NCBI GenBank assembly: GCA_022885665.1
Contig: JAGQDJ010000077.1
Span: forward strand, 434,001 to 498,000
Direction: 5' to 3'
DNA from: Triops longicaudatus
Taxonomy: Eukaryota > Arthropoda > Branchiopoda > Notostraca > Triopsidae
DNA length: 64,000 nt
The translations under genes and the position numbers were made by a program. Position 1 is the first letter of the stretch. Each line of letters begins with the position of its first letter. Positions 13,355 through 25,747 of this stretch are shown in pieces. The notes under the pieces are model-generated. The model was not told the origin of the DNA. It ran no database searches and saw only the letters and a program-made list of their open reading frames with translations.

Positions 13355-15744
13355 TAGTAAAATACTTCTTAGTTGTTCCTCCTGACATATTTTTCTGTAT
13401 TTTCTATGGACATACTAAAAGAGCAGGAAAATGGATACAGAAACATGGTTTCCGTGTTTTAGTACTCTTTTTTTGTTTGTGTAAGAGATTTTAAATTCTT
13501 GAGCTGTTCAACTTTAAATGATTGTGCAAAGTGACAAAGTATTTTATGTCTTTAAACCAGTACCATGAAAAAATCTCCCGCAATGTTCCTTACGTGCAGA
13601 TCCCAAGTATTTGTCAATGGCGGACGTTGATTGGGTTTGTTGATTATAGTGTAAATACTTACGCAAAGAATATGAAGGCTTGTGCTTTATTACTTAAAGG
13701 AGATTAGTGAAGCTGTCTGGGTGCCTGTCGGGTAAATGTGCCAAATGTGGCGTTCACGCGCTCAAATAGTAAATCTCGTTTGGAGTTGTGTGGGGAGGGC
13801 ATATTATTTTGCAGCCGCTGTCTCATTCCAAGGAGATGAACGAAGTGGAGATTGAATGAGACGTCGCTAATCTGTCATCGCCTTGTTATATAGCTTAGCC
13901 AGCAGAAACTTATCTTCGCTTTTGGTCAACTGTTCTGCGGGGTCTCGTATCAGGAAGAAACGTTAGCCAAAAGCTTAGCTGCTTTTTCCCGTATTTAAAT
14001 GGTTTCGCGTCACTAACCGTTTTCTCGCAGCCCATGTGTACTCACACACGGAGGAGTCTTTTACATGTTTTAGGTTTACTAATTAAGCCAAGCAAACAAG
14101 ACAACACACTCTCACACATATTTGACCTCTTGCTTTTCTTTCAATAGTAAATGAGATCTGAAGTTAGAGGTTTTTTAGGGACTAATGTGCTGTGAGAAAG
14201 GAGAGACAAGGAAAGATGCGCTACTATATAGGGTGTTCAAACAGCATCTGGATCCTCTTTGCTGGTGGGCTTGACTTGACTGGAAACTGTTATAGAAAGA
14301 AACCATTCCGACACCACTTACAAGTTTGTCAAGCTCTTTTCCCCTGATGTGTTCTCCTTCAACCGAATCTAATCGATATTATCTCCACACATGCTAAAAC
14401 CCCTCTCCCCCACCCTTTTGGATCTTTTCCTTTTTCGCAGTAAGAGGCAAACAAACGACTGCGGAATAAAAACAAAAGAAGAAACGTAGGAAAGAAAAAG
14501 CTGGTCGTACCACTTTTGCTTAAAAACCTTCTTGACTCTGTGAAGCGTGCCTTATCCTTTAGCAAACTCGTTTTACTATACTCAAAATGTAAACGTCCCA
14601 ATGCTTCCAAACATGACTCCATTGACTTCCAAACATTGACTCCCTTTTTCAGATTTCTTAGGTTTTCCGGATCTTTTATTTATTTATTTTTTAAACTGTG
14701 TCATTACTCTCTTGGCTTTTTTCCGATTTTTTTTTTTCAAGGATTAAATTTCTTTTTATTTTCATGTTCCTTTTTGTCTGAAAATTTTACTTACAATAAT
14801 TATGTACTACAATATTAATCTTCTAATATTCGTAAAATTAATGATTTTAAATCACGCGACACTTGCAATCATTTTAATTTTATATGAATTAATTTAATTG
14901 GAAATTTAACCTCAAGACAGATTAAATCAAGCTGGTCCACAAACAGGATCATTGCCCAAGTGTTGCCTTGTAAAACATCCTATATAACACGAGGGATTTA
15001 GCTAAACGAGCATTTATTCTAGTGGTCCACGCCATTAATGCATCCACGCCGAACTGGAGGGGTAGTCGAACGTAGGCATAATGGTAATAACTTAGGGAAG
15101 GAGCGACAGACGGCATAATGACCGTGTTTGCTATTCAAGTCTCTTAGTTGCCTGCATTACGATTCCGTTTGCTGGTTTTCCCCACGGAGAGGGTACAGGG
15201 TGTCGTGCTGCAGGTTTTCCATTAAAACCTGCGGTAAAAGGGGGCGAGCTGAGTACCATAGGGTACGTAGACGGTGAATGAGGGCCGTATGTGAGGTGGC
15301 TGCATTAATAGACCTGTTATAGGTCATTTATTGATTATATGAGCAGCGACAATTTGTAAATTTTCTTACAGTGGTTAAATTGGGCATTAAGTACTTACAA
15401 AGTAAATGTGAAACAATTTAGAAAATACTTAGACTTGGTGTTATTTACCCTGCGTAACGAATTTTGAGGCGCTCTTTTTTTTTAAAAAAAAACTACAGTT
15501 TATCAAATAATTCTAAGATTTTAATTTTAAATGCGAACAAAGTTTACCAAAACTTGTTATTAGCCAGGTTTAATAACCTCACCAGATTTTTGAGCAAATA
15601 AACTCTTTAATAACGCTGTCAGTTAATTAAGAGAGGTAATGGATCACCTTACGCAGTTTTTAGTTAAGCAGATTAGTTTCTATATGAACTTATGTGCTAG
15701 TTGGATAGAATGAGAAATGACTTGGAGCTCGCCTTGGCTGCTGT

Positions 15745-15802
15745 CTGGCAAATTGCCAAACGAGTTGGCTCGTATGGTATTTAAGCCCTTAAATATATAA
15801 AG
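15745..15802 (+). promoter_or_regulatory. Candidate NF-I site, palindrome and TATA box
   Basis: Three signals lie within 58 bp. CTGGCAAATTGCCAA (15745-15759) fits the NF-I consensus YTGGC-N5-GCCAA. TATTTAAG-CC-CTTAAATA (15778-15795) is an 18-bp perfect inverted repeat. TATATAAAG (15794-15802) is a good TATA box, followed by a G-rich AGGCGGGG stretch. Together they look like a core promoter facing right, but no coding exon follows, so the product could be an untranslated exon, a non-coding or enhancer RNA, or nothing. Confidence 0.35.
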
Positions 15803-16497
15803 AGGCGGGGTAAAAGGTTTGGCCCGTAATCTTTGCCACATAGCACAGCGTTAAGATTGTATACGTCAGCCTTCTCTATCTCCTGAAGAAGAAATTTTTT
15901 CCATCCCCACCTCCCTCCATCAAGGCGGAGGATAAGGAGAAGATGAAACAGAGACAGGAAGGCAGCAAAATGGACCCGTCGTTAACCGCACGGCAAATTA
16001 ATTTCAGCATTCCAGCGTTGACGAGCTGACAGCTTTTTGCCTTGTCGACTTTTCTTGGATTTCCCACTTCTTTCCAACGAGGCGGAGTCTCCCTTCGCTG
16101 CCAGTGCAGGGTTGAAGAGAATTGCTTTTTCACTAACTATATACTATGCAGCAATGGCATGAAGACGCACGTTAAGACATGGGAGCAGTGCTCGATGTCA
16201 AACTTCGCACGTGAACCCATAAAGCCTAATAGGAAAGCAAGCGTCTTTAGCAAAGGCGGTGTTCTCGAAAAACTCATTTGGAGTCCTACAGAACAAAAAA
16301 GAAGTCCTGATAACTGAAAGCGTGAACGCAGATTTGTAGCTTAAGTTATTTGTCATAAATCTGGAAAGACAAATGAGTGATGGAAATGAAATGTTCCTCC
16401 ACTTTCGTCTTAACGAGCTAGTCTACTTCAGTAAATCTTAAGGCGGCGCAAGGGAATATTACTGAAACGTATTTGGATATATTTATACCTTTATTTA

Positions 16498-16680
16498 TTA
16501 CACGAGAGTATCGTTATAGCGAACGCTGTTGAAACAAAAAAAAGAGAACGGCATTTATGAAGTTCCTTACACAACGCTTTTGTATATATTTACATAACTT
16601 GGCACCTTAAATCCGCCTGATATAGCAAACATTTCGCTATTAAAGGGTTTGTTATAAAGGTGCACTAGAGTATAATAGTT
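16498..16680 (+). mobile_element. Possible pogo-like MITE relic
   Basis: The left part reads TATCGTTATAGCGAACG and the right part, in opposite orientation, GGGTTTGTTATAAAGGTGCA, about 150 bp apart. Both resemble the CTCGTTATAACGAAC core seen in other fragments of this window. The ends are imperfect and no target-site duplication could be fixed. Confidence 0.3.
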
Positions 16681-17283
16681 ATCATTTATTCTGTAAATTT
16701 GCAAATAAAGTATCATATTTTCATGTAAAACGTGTTTATTTATTTTAATGTAAAAACGAAAAAAAGTGAAAAACTAGCATTTTGATACATTTTCTCGCTA
16801 TTTAAAACCACGCAAGTTCGACAGCGTTCGTTGAAAAGTTGCCCAGTATGGTATTCCGTGCTGTAAGCCAAACTAGCGGATTTCGACATAAGGGCTTTCT
16901 TTGTATTCTACGATTCGATAGTGGACCACTTATAGAGTGGCAAAAACATAGCAGGGTAATGGGTTAATGAGATGTTGCGGTCAGTTTTGGCGGTTCTGGA
17001 GTCTTTGAAACGTTGACCGGCCGGCGGTCCGGCCAATCCTTGGTGTCCGTATATCAAAGCCGCACCGCCAAGGACTACAAACAAGTTCTCAAGCAAAGAC
17101 AAAGAGAGACCACTGTCCGTCCGACTTTAACTGCCAGCTTCTTAACGCTCGTCTAATTATGATCTTTTAGCCTCCTTTTACACCGACTGGAGGTGAACTA
17201 TGACGCTGTTATAGCTATTTATTACCGGCAAAAAAGAAATAGTGAATAAATAAAAGAAAGTTAATTTGAGCGCCAAGAGGCCG

Positions 17284-17400
17284 TGGAAACCCCCCAGTGG
17301 TAAACTCAGACGCTGGGTTAAGGTCACAAGGTCGTGAGTTTCGATGGCTACTGCACAGGGTTTTCTGATTAACAGCAGGAAATTATTTTGGCGTGGGCTT
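17284..17400 (+). mobile_element. tRNA-derived SINE-like fragment
   Basis: CAGTGGTAAACTCAGACGCT at the left resembles a degenerate tRNA A-box region. About 30 bp on, AAGGTCGTGAGTTTCGATGG resembles the AGGTCGTGGGTTCGAATCCC segment common to tRNA-derived SINEs, with one extra T in the B box. The downstream CTGCACAGGGTTTTC also fits SINE bodies. It cannot fold into an intact tRNA, so an old SINE or tRNA relic is the best reading. Confidence 0.4.
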
Positions 17401-20400
17401 TTTCTACAAGGAGATCTTGAACAGGATAGCTAAGTGGTTTCATTTAACAAATTTGGTGGTGTCGGTTCAGATGATATGTCTTTTGGCCCATGGGGCTTTT
17501 CCCGACTCCCCTTTCGGGGTCTTGCTTGTGTACTAGGATTCCATTAGGAAGTGTGGTAAAGACGGTAAATGAGAAGGGTTGGGGGTTAGAAAGTGTCCTT
17601 GTAATTACCATCTTCGTTTCTAAAAGTCGCCTTCAATTTGTCGAGGGAGTTGGAAGGGAATTAAGCAGTAAACGAGGGAAACTGTAATGTGAACTCATAA
17701 TAGGGTTGGGACGATCTTCTTTTCTGCCGGCCTGTTTCCAAAAGCAATATTGGAGGTATTTTAATGAATGAACGCTAGATCTTAACCCCTCGTGCCCTCC
17801 AGAATCTGGCCTGCCACATGTCATAAGCAGGTTTCATCACGTGCTGACGGGGCTTTTTCACCTGCAGTAGCGGTGGTAAATGGTTGTCGTTAAGTTGGCA
17901 AGTCGTCATCGTTTGCAAGCAAGCGCGTCAAGTCTTCGTGTAAGGCACACATCGCTTCCGACTTCAGTAGCCAACGCCAGCAGCGAAAGTATATGCCTCA
18001 CCTGCCATTCATTTGTCAACACGAATGAAGATGTCTGCGAACGTTAGAGGCTTCCAATTAGGTTACCGTGGACGCTTTGGCAATGGCATCTTTTTGGTGC
18101 TTGACAGCAGTGAAGTGCAAACCAACGTTAATGACCCGGGCCCGCACGACTTACTAGAACAGATTAGCTATTTCCTTCGTTTCGCTGCTAACAATAGGTT
18201 TGTAGTCAACACAAACGGCCACTCCCTTTTGTCTTAAAAAGTAAAAAAAAAATCAACCAACAGAAGACTATTTCTTCGAGCGTTTGGCAATATAAGACCC
18301 ACGAGCTTTTTAAACCTTTTTCAGTTTTATTTTGGCACTCTTAACGAGCTTTTACTGAACCCAAAATTAACCGCTAAAGCCAACAATCGCCCCTTGATGA
18401 CTGCATAGAATTAGCCGCCTAAATTGGAGTATAGATCCGTAGCTTTTCAAACAGCTTTGAGTCATTAGACTGTCCAAATACGAGCTCGTATACTCCGTCA
18501 TCCAGTAACGAGCTCTCGATGTTTTCCTTGCGGACAAAAATCAGTTTACCTTCGTGGGGCTAAAACTGGCTTGCCTTGCTCGTTGGCTCAACTCAGCCAT
18601 AAGCTAGCAGCTTGGAGTGCTAATAAGCAGCCAATTGTGAACTTGGCAATGGGTAAACCTGGCCCAGTCGGCATTCCCCAACTTAAGTCAATAAGACAGT
18701 AATGAACTAACTCTTTATTGCCTTTGGCTCGCAGACTATTCCTTAAAACGTAACTCGGGTGATAATTCCACACTTCAAAACGGCTTAAAATTCTGTATCT
18801 CTTTTCAAACTCACCGTTCTCTTGCAAACAAGCCTTCTCTTTGTCCAGAATCATTCGACTGTGACTTTCGCCTCGTACCTCGAGTCGGAACCTTTAAAAT
18901 ATTCCAAAAGAAATTCCGCCCGTGACGTTGTTCTCAAACGTCGTCACAAGTTTAGCTACAACAGCAACCAAATAAATTCGTAAATAACGCAAAAGCCAAG
19001 TTTTGGAGGTGTCTGAAGCAGAGGGATCCATTTCTCTCAATGAGTAGGTTAACAAGAGGGTAATTGTGTGCTGTTCTTAGGCATTGCAACGGGGGCTTTT
19101 GGCCTCAAGACGGATGGGTTGCAGTTGGGACATCACCATGTTTCCACGCTCTGCAGATATTTACATTTAACCAGACCCCAGTGTGTCTTTGCGCGAAACA
19201 ACACAAGCTTTTGTATTTGCGACGGGTTTACGAGCTTCAACCTTTTACACCTCTTGAACCACGAAGGACGAGTGTGAAATCTTTTGAGGTTGGTTCTTCC
19301 GATTTCCGGCACTTGATTGCACTTAATGATTCTTGAAGGGCTGAAAGATAGACCGCTATTCTCTTCAAAACCAGCGTATGCGGTGTGTGTTAGCTGAAAG
19401 TGTTGACTCCCTTTATGAAATCGTCCTCGTCTCCGTGTTCGAATTTGGTTGAAGTTTCCGCTTGTCGCTTGTCATGGGAAACGTCCGTCCAGGTCAGAAT
19501 GTCTTGGCCTTTGGGGTTTGACCTCCGTAAAGTAGATTGTTGTGAGAAAAAAAGTCTTTTTCTGAAGGAAACTATAGCAGACTGTGAAGACGAAATAGGG
19601 CGAGGTTGCTGTGAGTGGCTGAAGAACGTCGGTGTCCTTTGGAAACGCGTTAACCGACTAATTGGGCTCTTAATGAGGACAGGATGTGTGGGGCTCATTA
19701 ATGTGAATACAGATGAGAAAGTTATTATAAAAAGAGAGCGAACCGGAGAGACGGCATCGAGCTGACACAGAGTTAGCGAAACGACGCTTTTGTCGCTCAA
19801 TACCTTTGTGTTACTGCCGGTGTCTTTGGATTGCGTAGAACGCAACTAACAAACTGATAAGCAACGTAGTACAAGGACCCTCAAATTGAGGCACAGTATT
19901 TGAAACAAGTCTTTTTTTGTCTCCTCCCTAAGTAGTTTTCCGTTTCTAAAAAATAAAGTTGCCTTCTTGGAAGAACAAATTGCGACGCACTCAAGGGTGA
20001 AAGACGCGATCCATGCTTATAAATTCGAGCTATTGGTGCAGTTTAAAACACATCTTAGCTAGTTATAGACTTCAAGTGAGATAATTGATACAAATGTTCT
20101 GCAAACTTTATCCGAATGGCTTTTATGAAGTTTTTTTTTTGGTGCAGCAAAATGTCAAGTTCAGGAAAAAATGAATTCGAGCAAAGAAAAAAGCTTGTGA
20201 AATATTTTAAACGAGGAGAACCGTTTTGACGAGGTATAATAGGAAGTGTTCTCTTTTGTGTAATGGCTTATCACAATAAGCGTGTGTGTTCCGTTTCCTA
20301 ATAGGAAGCCCTTTGGCCAGTGGAGAAGAAAATCGGGTCGTTTGTGCTAACGAGACCCCCAAGTCGGCCATTGGCGTGACCCAGCAACGTCGCACTCCAT

Positions 20401-22038
20401 CTAAACCGCTTAAACAACACGCTGACCTACGCAGCTCTATTCGGCCGTTCATCCCCTCTTCTGTAGTTGTACAATAGAGTCCCAGTGCACAGGTGTAACC
20501 TTCTTCGGTCTTCGCAAATCCACCATGTAAACTAATGAGCAATCAAGAGCAAAGCACACTGAAACCTCTTCCTCAGTACGAGCCACTGCGCTTTCTTCCC
20601 AGCAACATTGTGGTAAAAGTGAACATGAAAGAAGGCAAATATGAACCCTATTTTTTGTTTGCTATAGAAAAATTACGGAAGTTTCCTGACATCCGTCATA
20701 TAATTATTTGTAAGTAGTCTACAGACTTATTATTTGGTACAAGTTGTCCTGGAAGACCAACTGCTTTGGCTAATATATTAGCGGTGTGTTAAGAGACGAT
20801 GTTTTACGTGTGTGATATTCCAGTTATATTATGTGACTATAGTTTGCAAGAAATTAAAGAATATATTTCTTTATTTACAGCCAGCGTGAGCGTTTGCACT
20901 TTGCTGACTTATATTCAGATTACGTATATATTTAAAGTAAAGAGCAAATGCTCGCGCAGGTAGTAGAAACAAATAAAGATCGTGGTTTCCGTAGTTATTT
21001 ATAACGAAACTTTTAGTAGTTAAGGTGTCCAAGAAATCCTATAAAGGCCGTGCAGGTGAAAGTTCTTTTGTGCACTTTTCTACAAAACAGTGAGTATGAA
21101 GGCAACAGAAATATAGTCTGTTAATAAATTTGTGTTCGTTAAGTTTACTTTCAAAAGTTCGTAAAAATCAGCGATGTCTGAAGCTTATGGGCCATTCATG
21201 CTTGAGTTCGATATTTTCTTTACTACAATACGGTGATTTTTGCAACAAACGGGGAAAATTAAAACTTCCCTATACGCTTTAAAGTCTGGAAAAATTCTGC
21301 TTTCTAGAAATGCAAAGATTTCTTTGTTGCTCTTGTAAGGTTTGTAAAGGTCCAAGACGCTTAAAACGCGACTGGGAAATGAAATACAAACAAGCATACC
21401 AATGGGACGTTCGTTGTGACAACAATACGTAACCCTGTTCGTATAAAGTTCCTAACATCTCTTTTCAGCCTAGCAGGGGGTGGGAGGGGGAAAGAAAGCA
21501 CCCCCTGTCGTTGTTATATTCTAATGGGTCAATCTGGGAAGGCCGCGATAAACGACAACGCGTGCCGGCGTCAATCCGTGGCTTTTGGTGCTGCTCCACC
21601 CGAAAAACGAACTCGCTCCACTGCTGCTTTTCACATTGTGCTCGTTCTTGACACTGTAGTGTAGTGTGCACACACACTTTGGCCTTATCTATTTATGCAA
21701 AGCAATTGTTATCGAGTTGACTCGTCAAATCCAACTCTATAAAGCATCGATTCTTGTCAATCCCAGAGCACCATGCATACTATTATTGCTTTTTTTCCCT
21801 TCGTTTAATCTTACCTCTACTATTACTTTCAATCCCACTAGCACCCCAGTTGACTCAATCTTAACGATGTTGTTCTTTTTATGAAGACTATCGGACGCAC
21901 AATCATTCTTTCCTCTCTTTCACTAAATAATTTTTTAAAAAATCACGAAGAATTGACTAAATTACTGAACGCCTACTAAAGTTTCACTGCTTAGCATATA
22001 AGCATTACATCACTCAATATTTTTGTCGCAAAATTTGC

Positions 22039-22060
22039 TTTTTTTTTTTTTTTTTTTTTT
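22039..22060 (+). repeat. 22-nt T tract
   Basis: A run of 22 T directly followed by ACAG. This mimics a strong splice acceptor on the plus strand, but no open coding frame follows, so it is listed as a homopolymer. Confidence 0.85.
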
Positions 22061-23995
22061 ACAGATACGAAAAAAGTTAAATTAATAAACTTAGGTTCGC
22101 TAGAACATTTTTTGTAATATAAGGTCATTTTTACCGACACGGCTAGCTGAACACTCTGCCTCCACTCATTCGTGCTTCCGAAGAGCTGAGTCCCATAACA
22201 ACAAATGACGGGGTTACGAACCCCAGATTACTTGCCAATGAAGCCCAACTATTACGGACGATCAGCTTTACCGTAAAATTTCCTGTTAGTGCCGAAAAAC
22301 CAAGGTATCCTGTACTTTTCCTTCGAACGCTATTAGAAGAGTGGGATCAATTTTGACTGCCAACAGTTTTTGTCAATGAAAGAACAAGCATGAAATGAAA
22401 AACTTTTCCTTTGTAAGGGAAGTAGTGATATGTTTTATTTAAGCTTGCAAATAACCAACATTTCTTTTTTATTTAATCATTATCACAAGTACTTGTGTTA
22501 TTTACCTGCGGCTTCAATTTTTTGCAACGTTTAAGCATCGTATTTCAAAACTCACAATTTTAGCGTCATTTGCTTCGGATTACAATTGAGACTACATTTC
22601 GAAATGATCTGTTTCCCCCCTTCAAAGATACGTGTCAAGCCGAGATTATCGTTAGGGTAAAACAGTATAAGGTCGAGGTTTCACTATACAATCCTTCTTT
22701 GCTACGTAGAGATGTGTCCTACGCATCAGTACGGCCATGTTAAAGAGCTAGAGAAGCGCCTTATAAACGAGCTCATCCATCATGTACAGCAGATTCTTTG
22801 CGGGGAGAAAGAATTCAAGCAGAACCAAAAACCCGGGGCTTGGAAACTAAGTTTGAAAACTCATTGGTGGCTTCTACATTTTCTTACCTCTCTTCACTGC
22901 ATGGCTGCCGATAATAACACATCCCAATCTTCCAGTTGTCAATCATCCGCCTTCCCAAACTAACGAACTAAGACAAATAAGCTTCTCTAAACTAGCACCA
23001 GCCGCGAAGGTTTAGCAAAACGGAAAATAAGTCTAGGTCATTAGAGCAAAACGAGTCAAATACACATTCAAACACTGTTCACATATACTGTACGCGCAAA
23101 AAAAGGGGTAAAACTGTTCGGTGACACGTAAGACCGGATTATCCATACAGCTAAGCTTGGTTAAAACCTACAGATTTGAAACTGTGCGGAGCTCAACAAA
23201 TTCAAGTGCATTTGAGTTAAAATAGTTTCTTTCGAACTGTGCAAGATTTGAATTTCAATATTAAATTTAATTACAAAAATGATTAAACTTTTTCAGGTTT
23301 TTATACAAACTATATAAAGAATATCTTTTGGTTTTAACGTATTTTGTCTATTGCCATGATAAAGTGTACTTCTATGTTAATTTATTCTACTGGTCACGAA
23401 ATTGACACTATTGAGAACTCCAAACGAACAGAAGCGATTTTTTTTTTATTTCTGTGATTTAAATCGACTTAAAATTTATACTTCGAAGTGGCTTTGAATT
23501 ATTAGCTTGTATATAAAATGTTTGATAATAGATTTAATGGACACAAACTTAGGGATTTGGTGAATGACGACTTTCAGGTGTTCTTTCTTTTAAAGCACGT
23601 GAGCTGGGAAAATTGCTGGGAGAGTAACTGATTTGAAGCCTTGCTCTGCTTTTTGCTGGTCTTCCTTTTTTATTTTAGATAAAATATGTTGCAAAGGCTT
23701 CATATTACTGTGAATAATTGATACGCACGAGCCTGAAATTAATTCTTGAACACGGAAGGAAGACGACTGTATTACAACATTTTAAAATGTCAAATCTAAA
23801 CTCCATATATACAAAACAGAATTTCATAAATTTTTGACTAGTCCAAATTACAGTTCCAAATTGAGTACTGGATTCTAGCGGAATAAGAAAATCTAGATCA
23901 TAATTATATTTAAGTGAGAAGAAAGACCAGAGCTTACATTTGTAATCAATCTCAGGAACGTAAAAATGAATTAAAGATCAAGAGTGGAGATACAT

Positions 23996-25747
23996 TTAAA
24001 TTTCAGAAGGCGGTAAAGGTCGTCGTGACCAATGTCGTACGCCCAGAAGTTTCTCTTTGGTACGCCATAAGCGATCCAGTCCCTTTTTAAGGGGCAATAA
24101 CAAGGTTTCTATCCACTCCTGGATAGTATGATGGTCGTAAACAGTTTGGAAGTGCTGTCGAACGTCTTGGATGAGCAGATCCAATTCGATACGGGCGGAG
24201 CTGAGTTCCGGCACGATCCCGTGAACATGGGCTGGGGAGGAGAACACGTGCTGACCATTGTAGTCGGCCATCCATCCTCGGATCACGGAATGGTTATAGA
24301 GCAGCTGCAATCGCTCTTTGTACTCGTGGAATTTGTACGCGACTTGGTAGACAGGGAACCCCGGGAAGTTACGACAGTTCTGCCACCGATCCGGAGACAT
24401 GGAAGCAAAGAATGAGCCCAGGAATGTGCTCGAGCAACCTAAGCTTTGCGCTGCGTGCTGATAAAGCCGTGCGTCAGCGACGCCATACTTCAAGTAGAGC
24501 AAATTGACAGATAAGCTGGGCAAACCCACGGGCAGCAGCTCGCATAACACGCTGAAATGATCATACCGCTGCCAACCCGTGAGCATAACTCCACGAATCT
24601 GGTTACGATTTTCCCCTTCCAGCGACTCTAATAACGCCACCCACGCTTGGTGATTGCGCAAATGGTAATCAACCGGCGTCAAATACTGGTCCGAGCCCGA
24701 AGCTCCTTTAAACGCAGTAGCGATCCAAACTCCATGGAAAGAACGGAAATAACGCTCCAAGAGGGTCGGAGAAAGTTGGGATCCGACATTGGGCGTGTAA
24801 TGCCAAACAACCACCTCTACCAAATGCCGTAAATCGACAGCTTTCTCGAACTGGGTATCATCCAAATGCCGGAACTCGTCGTCCCACATCATAGGCTGGA
24901 CTTTAAAAGTATTTTTCACAAATCGCGCCACTGACGTCACGTGGTTCAAGAAAAGATCGGCTTTCGACCAGTTTAAATCGAACATAACGCCCTGGCAGAG
25001 GGAGCATTCGCCGATGTGATAGACCTCGTCCGATCCGATGTGCAAATACTTCGATTCTGGATGTAGAGAATGAACTTGTTGAAGCATTTCGAAGACAAAT
25101 GGTAAGGTGGCGTTCTGTGTTGGACAAGCTACTTGCGGGTACTCGGGAACTTCCCTCAAATGAGAAAATTCTACTAATTTTAATGCAAACTCTAAATGCC
25201 CGAAAGTTTGCACTAATGGAATGACCTCCAAATTACGAATTTTTGCAGCATCTAAGATTTTTCGTATATCTGCTTTCGTATACGCGTTTCCAGCTCGGAG
25301 GGGCGCTAAAGACCCCCAATAGGGGAACATGTCCTCGTATTCCATTAAGATGCCAGTAGCTCCTAGACGAGCTAGTACTTCGAAAAGGTGCTCGTAGTAA
25401 GATACTAAAGGAGGCGCGCCCTTAAGGTCGATATGAACGATTTTATGCGGTAGAGAAACCGGCAACAAATATTTGGTAATATCTCCAGCATTATCTTCAA
25501 CAGATTCTGTCTCGTCATTCAGGTCCATTCTGCGGCCGAATATCTTATCAGGACGAGGAAGACTGGACTCAGGTATTTCTTGCGGGTTTAAATTCGTTTT
25601 ACGGACTTCTGGATGAATTACGGGGATTATGTGATAGATATACGCAACGGTTACCACAGCTGATATTAATAAGCAGATACTAATCTTCACGCGAGCATGG
25701 CAACTGGTTTTCCATAAGGCCCAGTCACGAAAATTCAACCGAGCCAT
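23996..25747 (-). CDS. HEXD: Hexosaminidase D, GH20 family, membrane-anchored
   Basis: A single uninterrupted frame of 583 codons. Residues 1-19 are short, polar and basic, and about 20-41 form one hydrophobic segment, predicting a type II signal anchor with the catalytic part in the Golgi/secretory lumen. A linker (42-98) leads into the GH20 TIM barrel. It opens with HIDLKGAPPLVSYYE, continues with GATGILMEYEDMFPY and EVIPLVQTFGHLEF, and carries the catalytic pair Asp240-Glu241 in YLHIGSDEVYHIGEC. LTGWQRYDHFSVLCELLP further on is also characteristic of hexosaminidase D. GH20 enzymes remove terminal beta-linked GlcNAc or GalNAc by substrate-assisted catalysis; hexosaminidase D prefers GalNAc. 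Vertebrate HEXD is described mainly as nucleocytoplasmic, so the anchor is notable. The lack of introns contrasts with the neighbours and may reflect retroposition or intron loss. It is divergent from the golgin gene at 26406. Confidence 0.95.
   Translation of the reverse strand: MARLNFRDWALWKTSCHARVKISICLLISAVVTVAYIYHIIPVIHPEVRKTNLNPQEIPESSLPRPDKIFGRRMDLNDETESVEDNAGDITKYLLPVSLPHKIVHIDLKGAPPLVSYYEHLFEVLARLGATGILMEYEDMFPYWGSLAPLRAGNAYTKADIRKILDAAKIRNLEVIPLVQTFGHLEFALKLVEFSHLREVPEYPQVACPTQNATLPFVFEMLQQVHSLHPESKYLHIGSDEVYHIGECSLCQGVMFDLNWSKADLFLNHVTSVARFVKNTFKVQPMMWDDEFRHLDDTQFEKAVDLRHLVEVVVWHYTPNVGSQLSPTLLERYFRSFHGVWIATAFKGASGSDQYLTPVDYHLRNHQAWVALLESLEGENRNQIRGVMLTGWQRYDHFSVLCELLPVGLPSLSVNLLYLKYGVADARLYQHAAQSLGCSSTFLGSFFASMSPDRWQNCRNFPGFPVYQVAYKFHEYKERLQLLYNHSVIRGWMADYNGQHVFSSPAHVHGIVPELSSARIELDLLIQDVRQHFQTVYDHHTIQEWIETLLLPLKKGLDRLWRTKEKLLGVRHWSRRPLPPSEI

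Larger units (their letters stand above)
13355..23995. other. Non-coding interval between NK1 and HEXD
   Basis: These 10.6 kb hold the NK1 3' region and the 3' flank of the hexosaminidase gene, and I see no convincing protein gene. Open frames such as 19390-19845 (minus, 151 codons) and 20535-20717 lack domains or plausible splice partners. Items listed separately are a candidate TATA/NF-I element (15745-15802), a pogo-like relic (16498-16680), a tRNA-derived SINE-like fragment (17284-17400) and a 22-nt T tract (22039-22060). AATAAA at 14465-14470 lies 1.1 kb past the NK1 stop and could be its poly(A) signal; nothing closer was found. AATAAA on the minus strand (23669-23674) lies about 320 bp past the HEXD stop. 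Confidence 0.6.

Noticed and set aside
19390..19845. 151-codon open frame, minus strand, with a 121-codon frame opposite
   Set aside because: Frames open on both strands over the same segment point to a stop-poor stretch, and neither shows a known domain.
22039..22064. T22-ACAG as a splice acceptor
   Set aside because: No open coding frame or donor follows, so the resemblance comes from the homopolymer.
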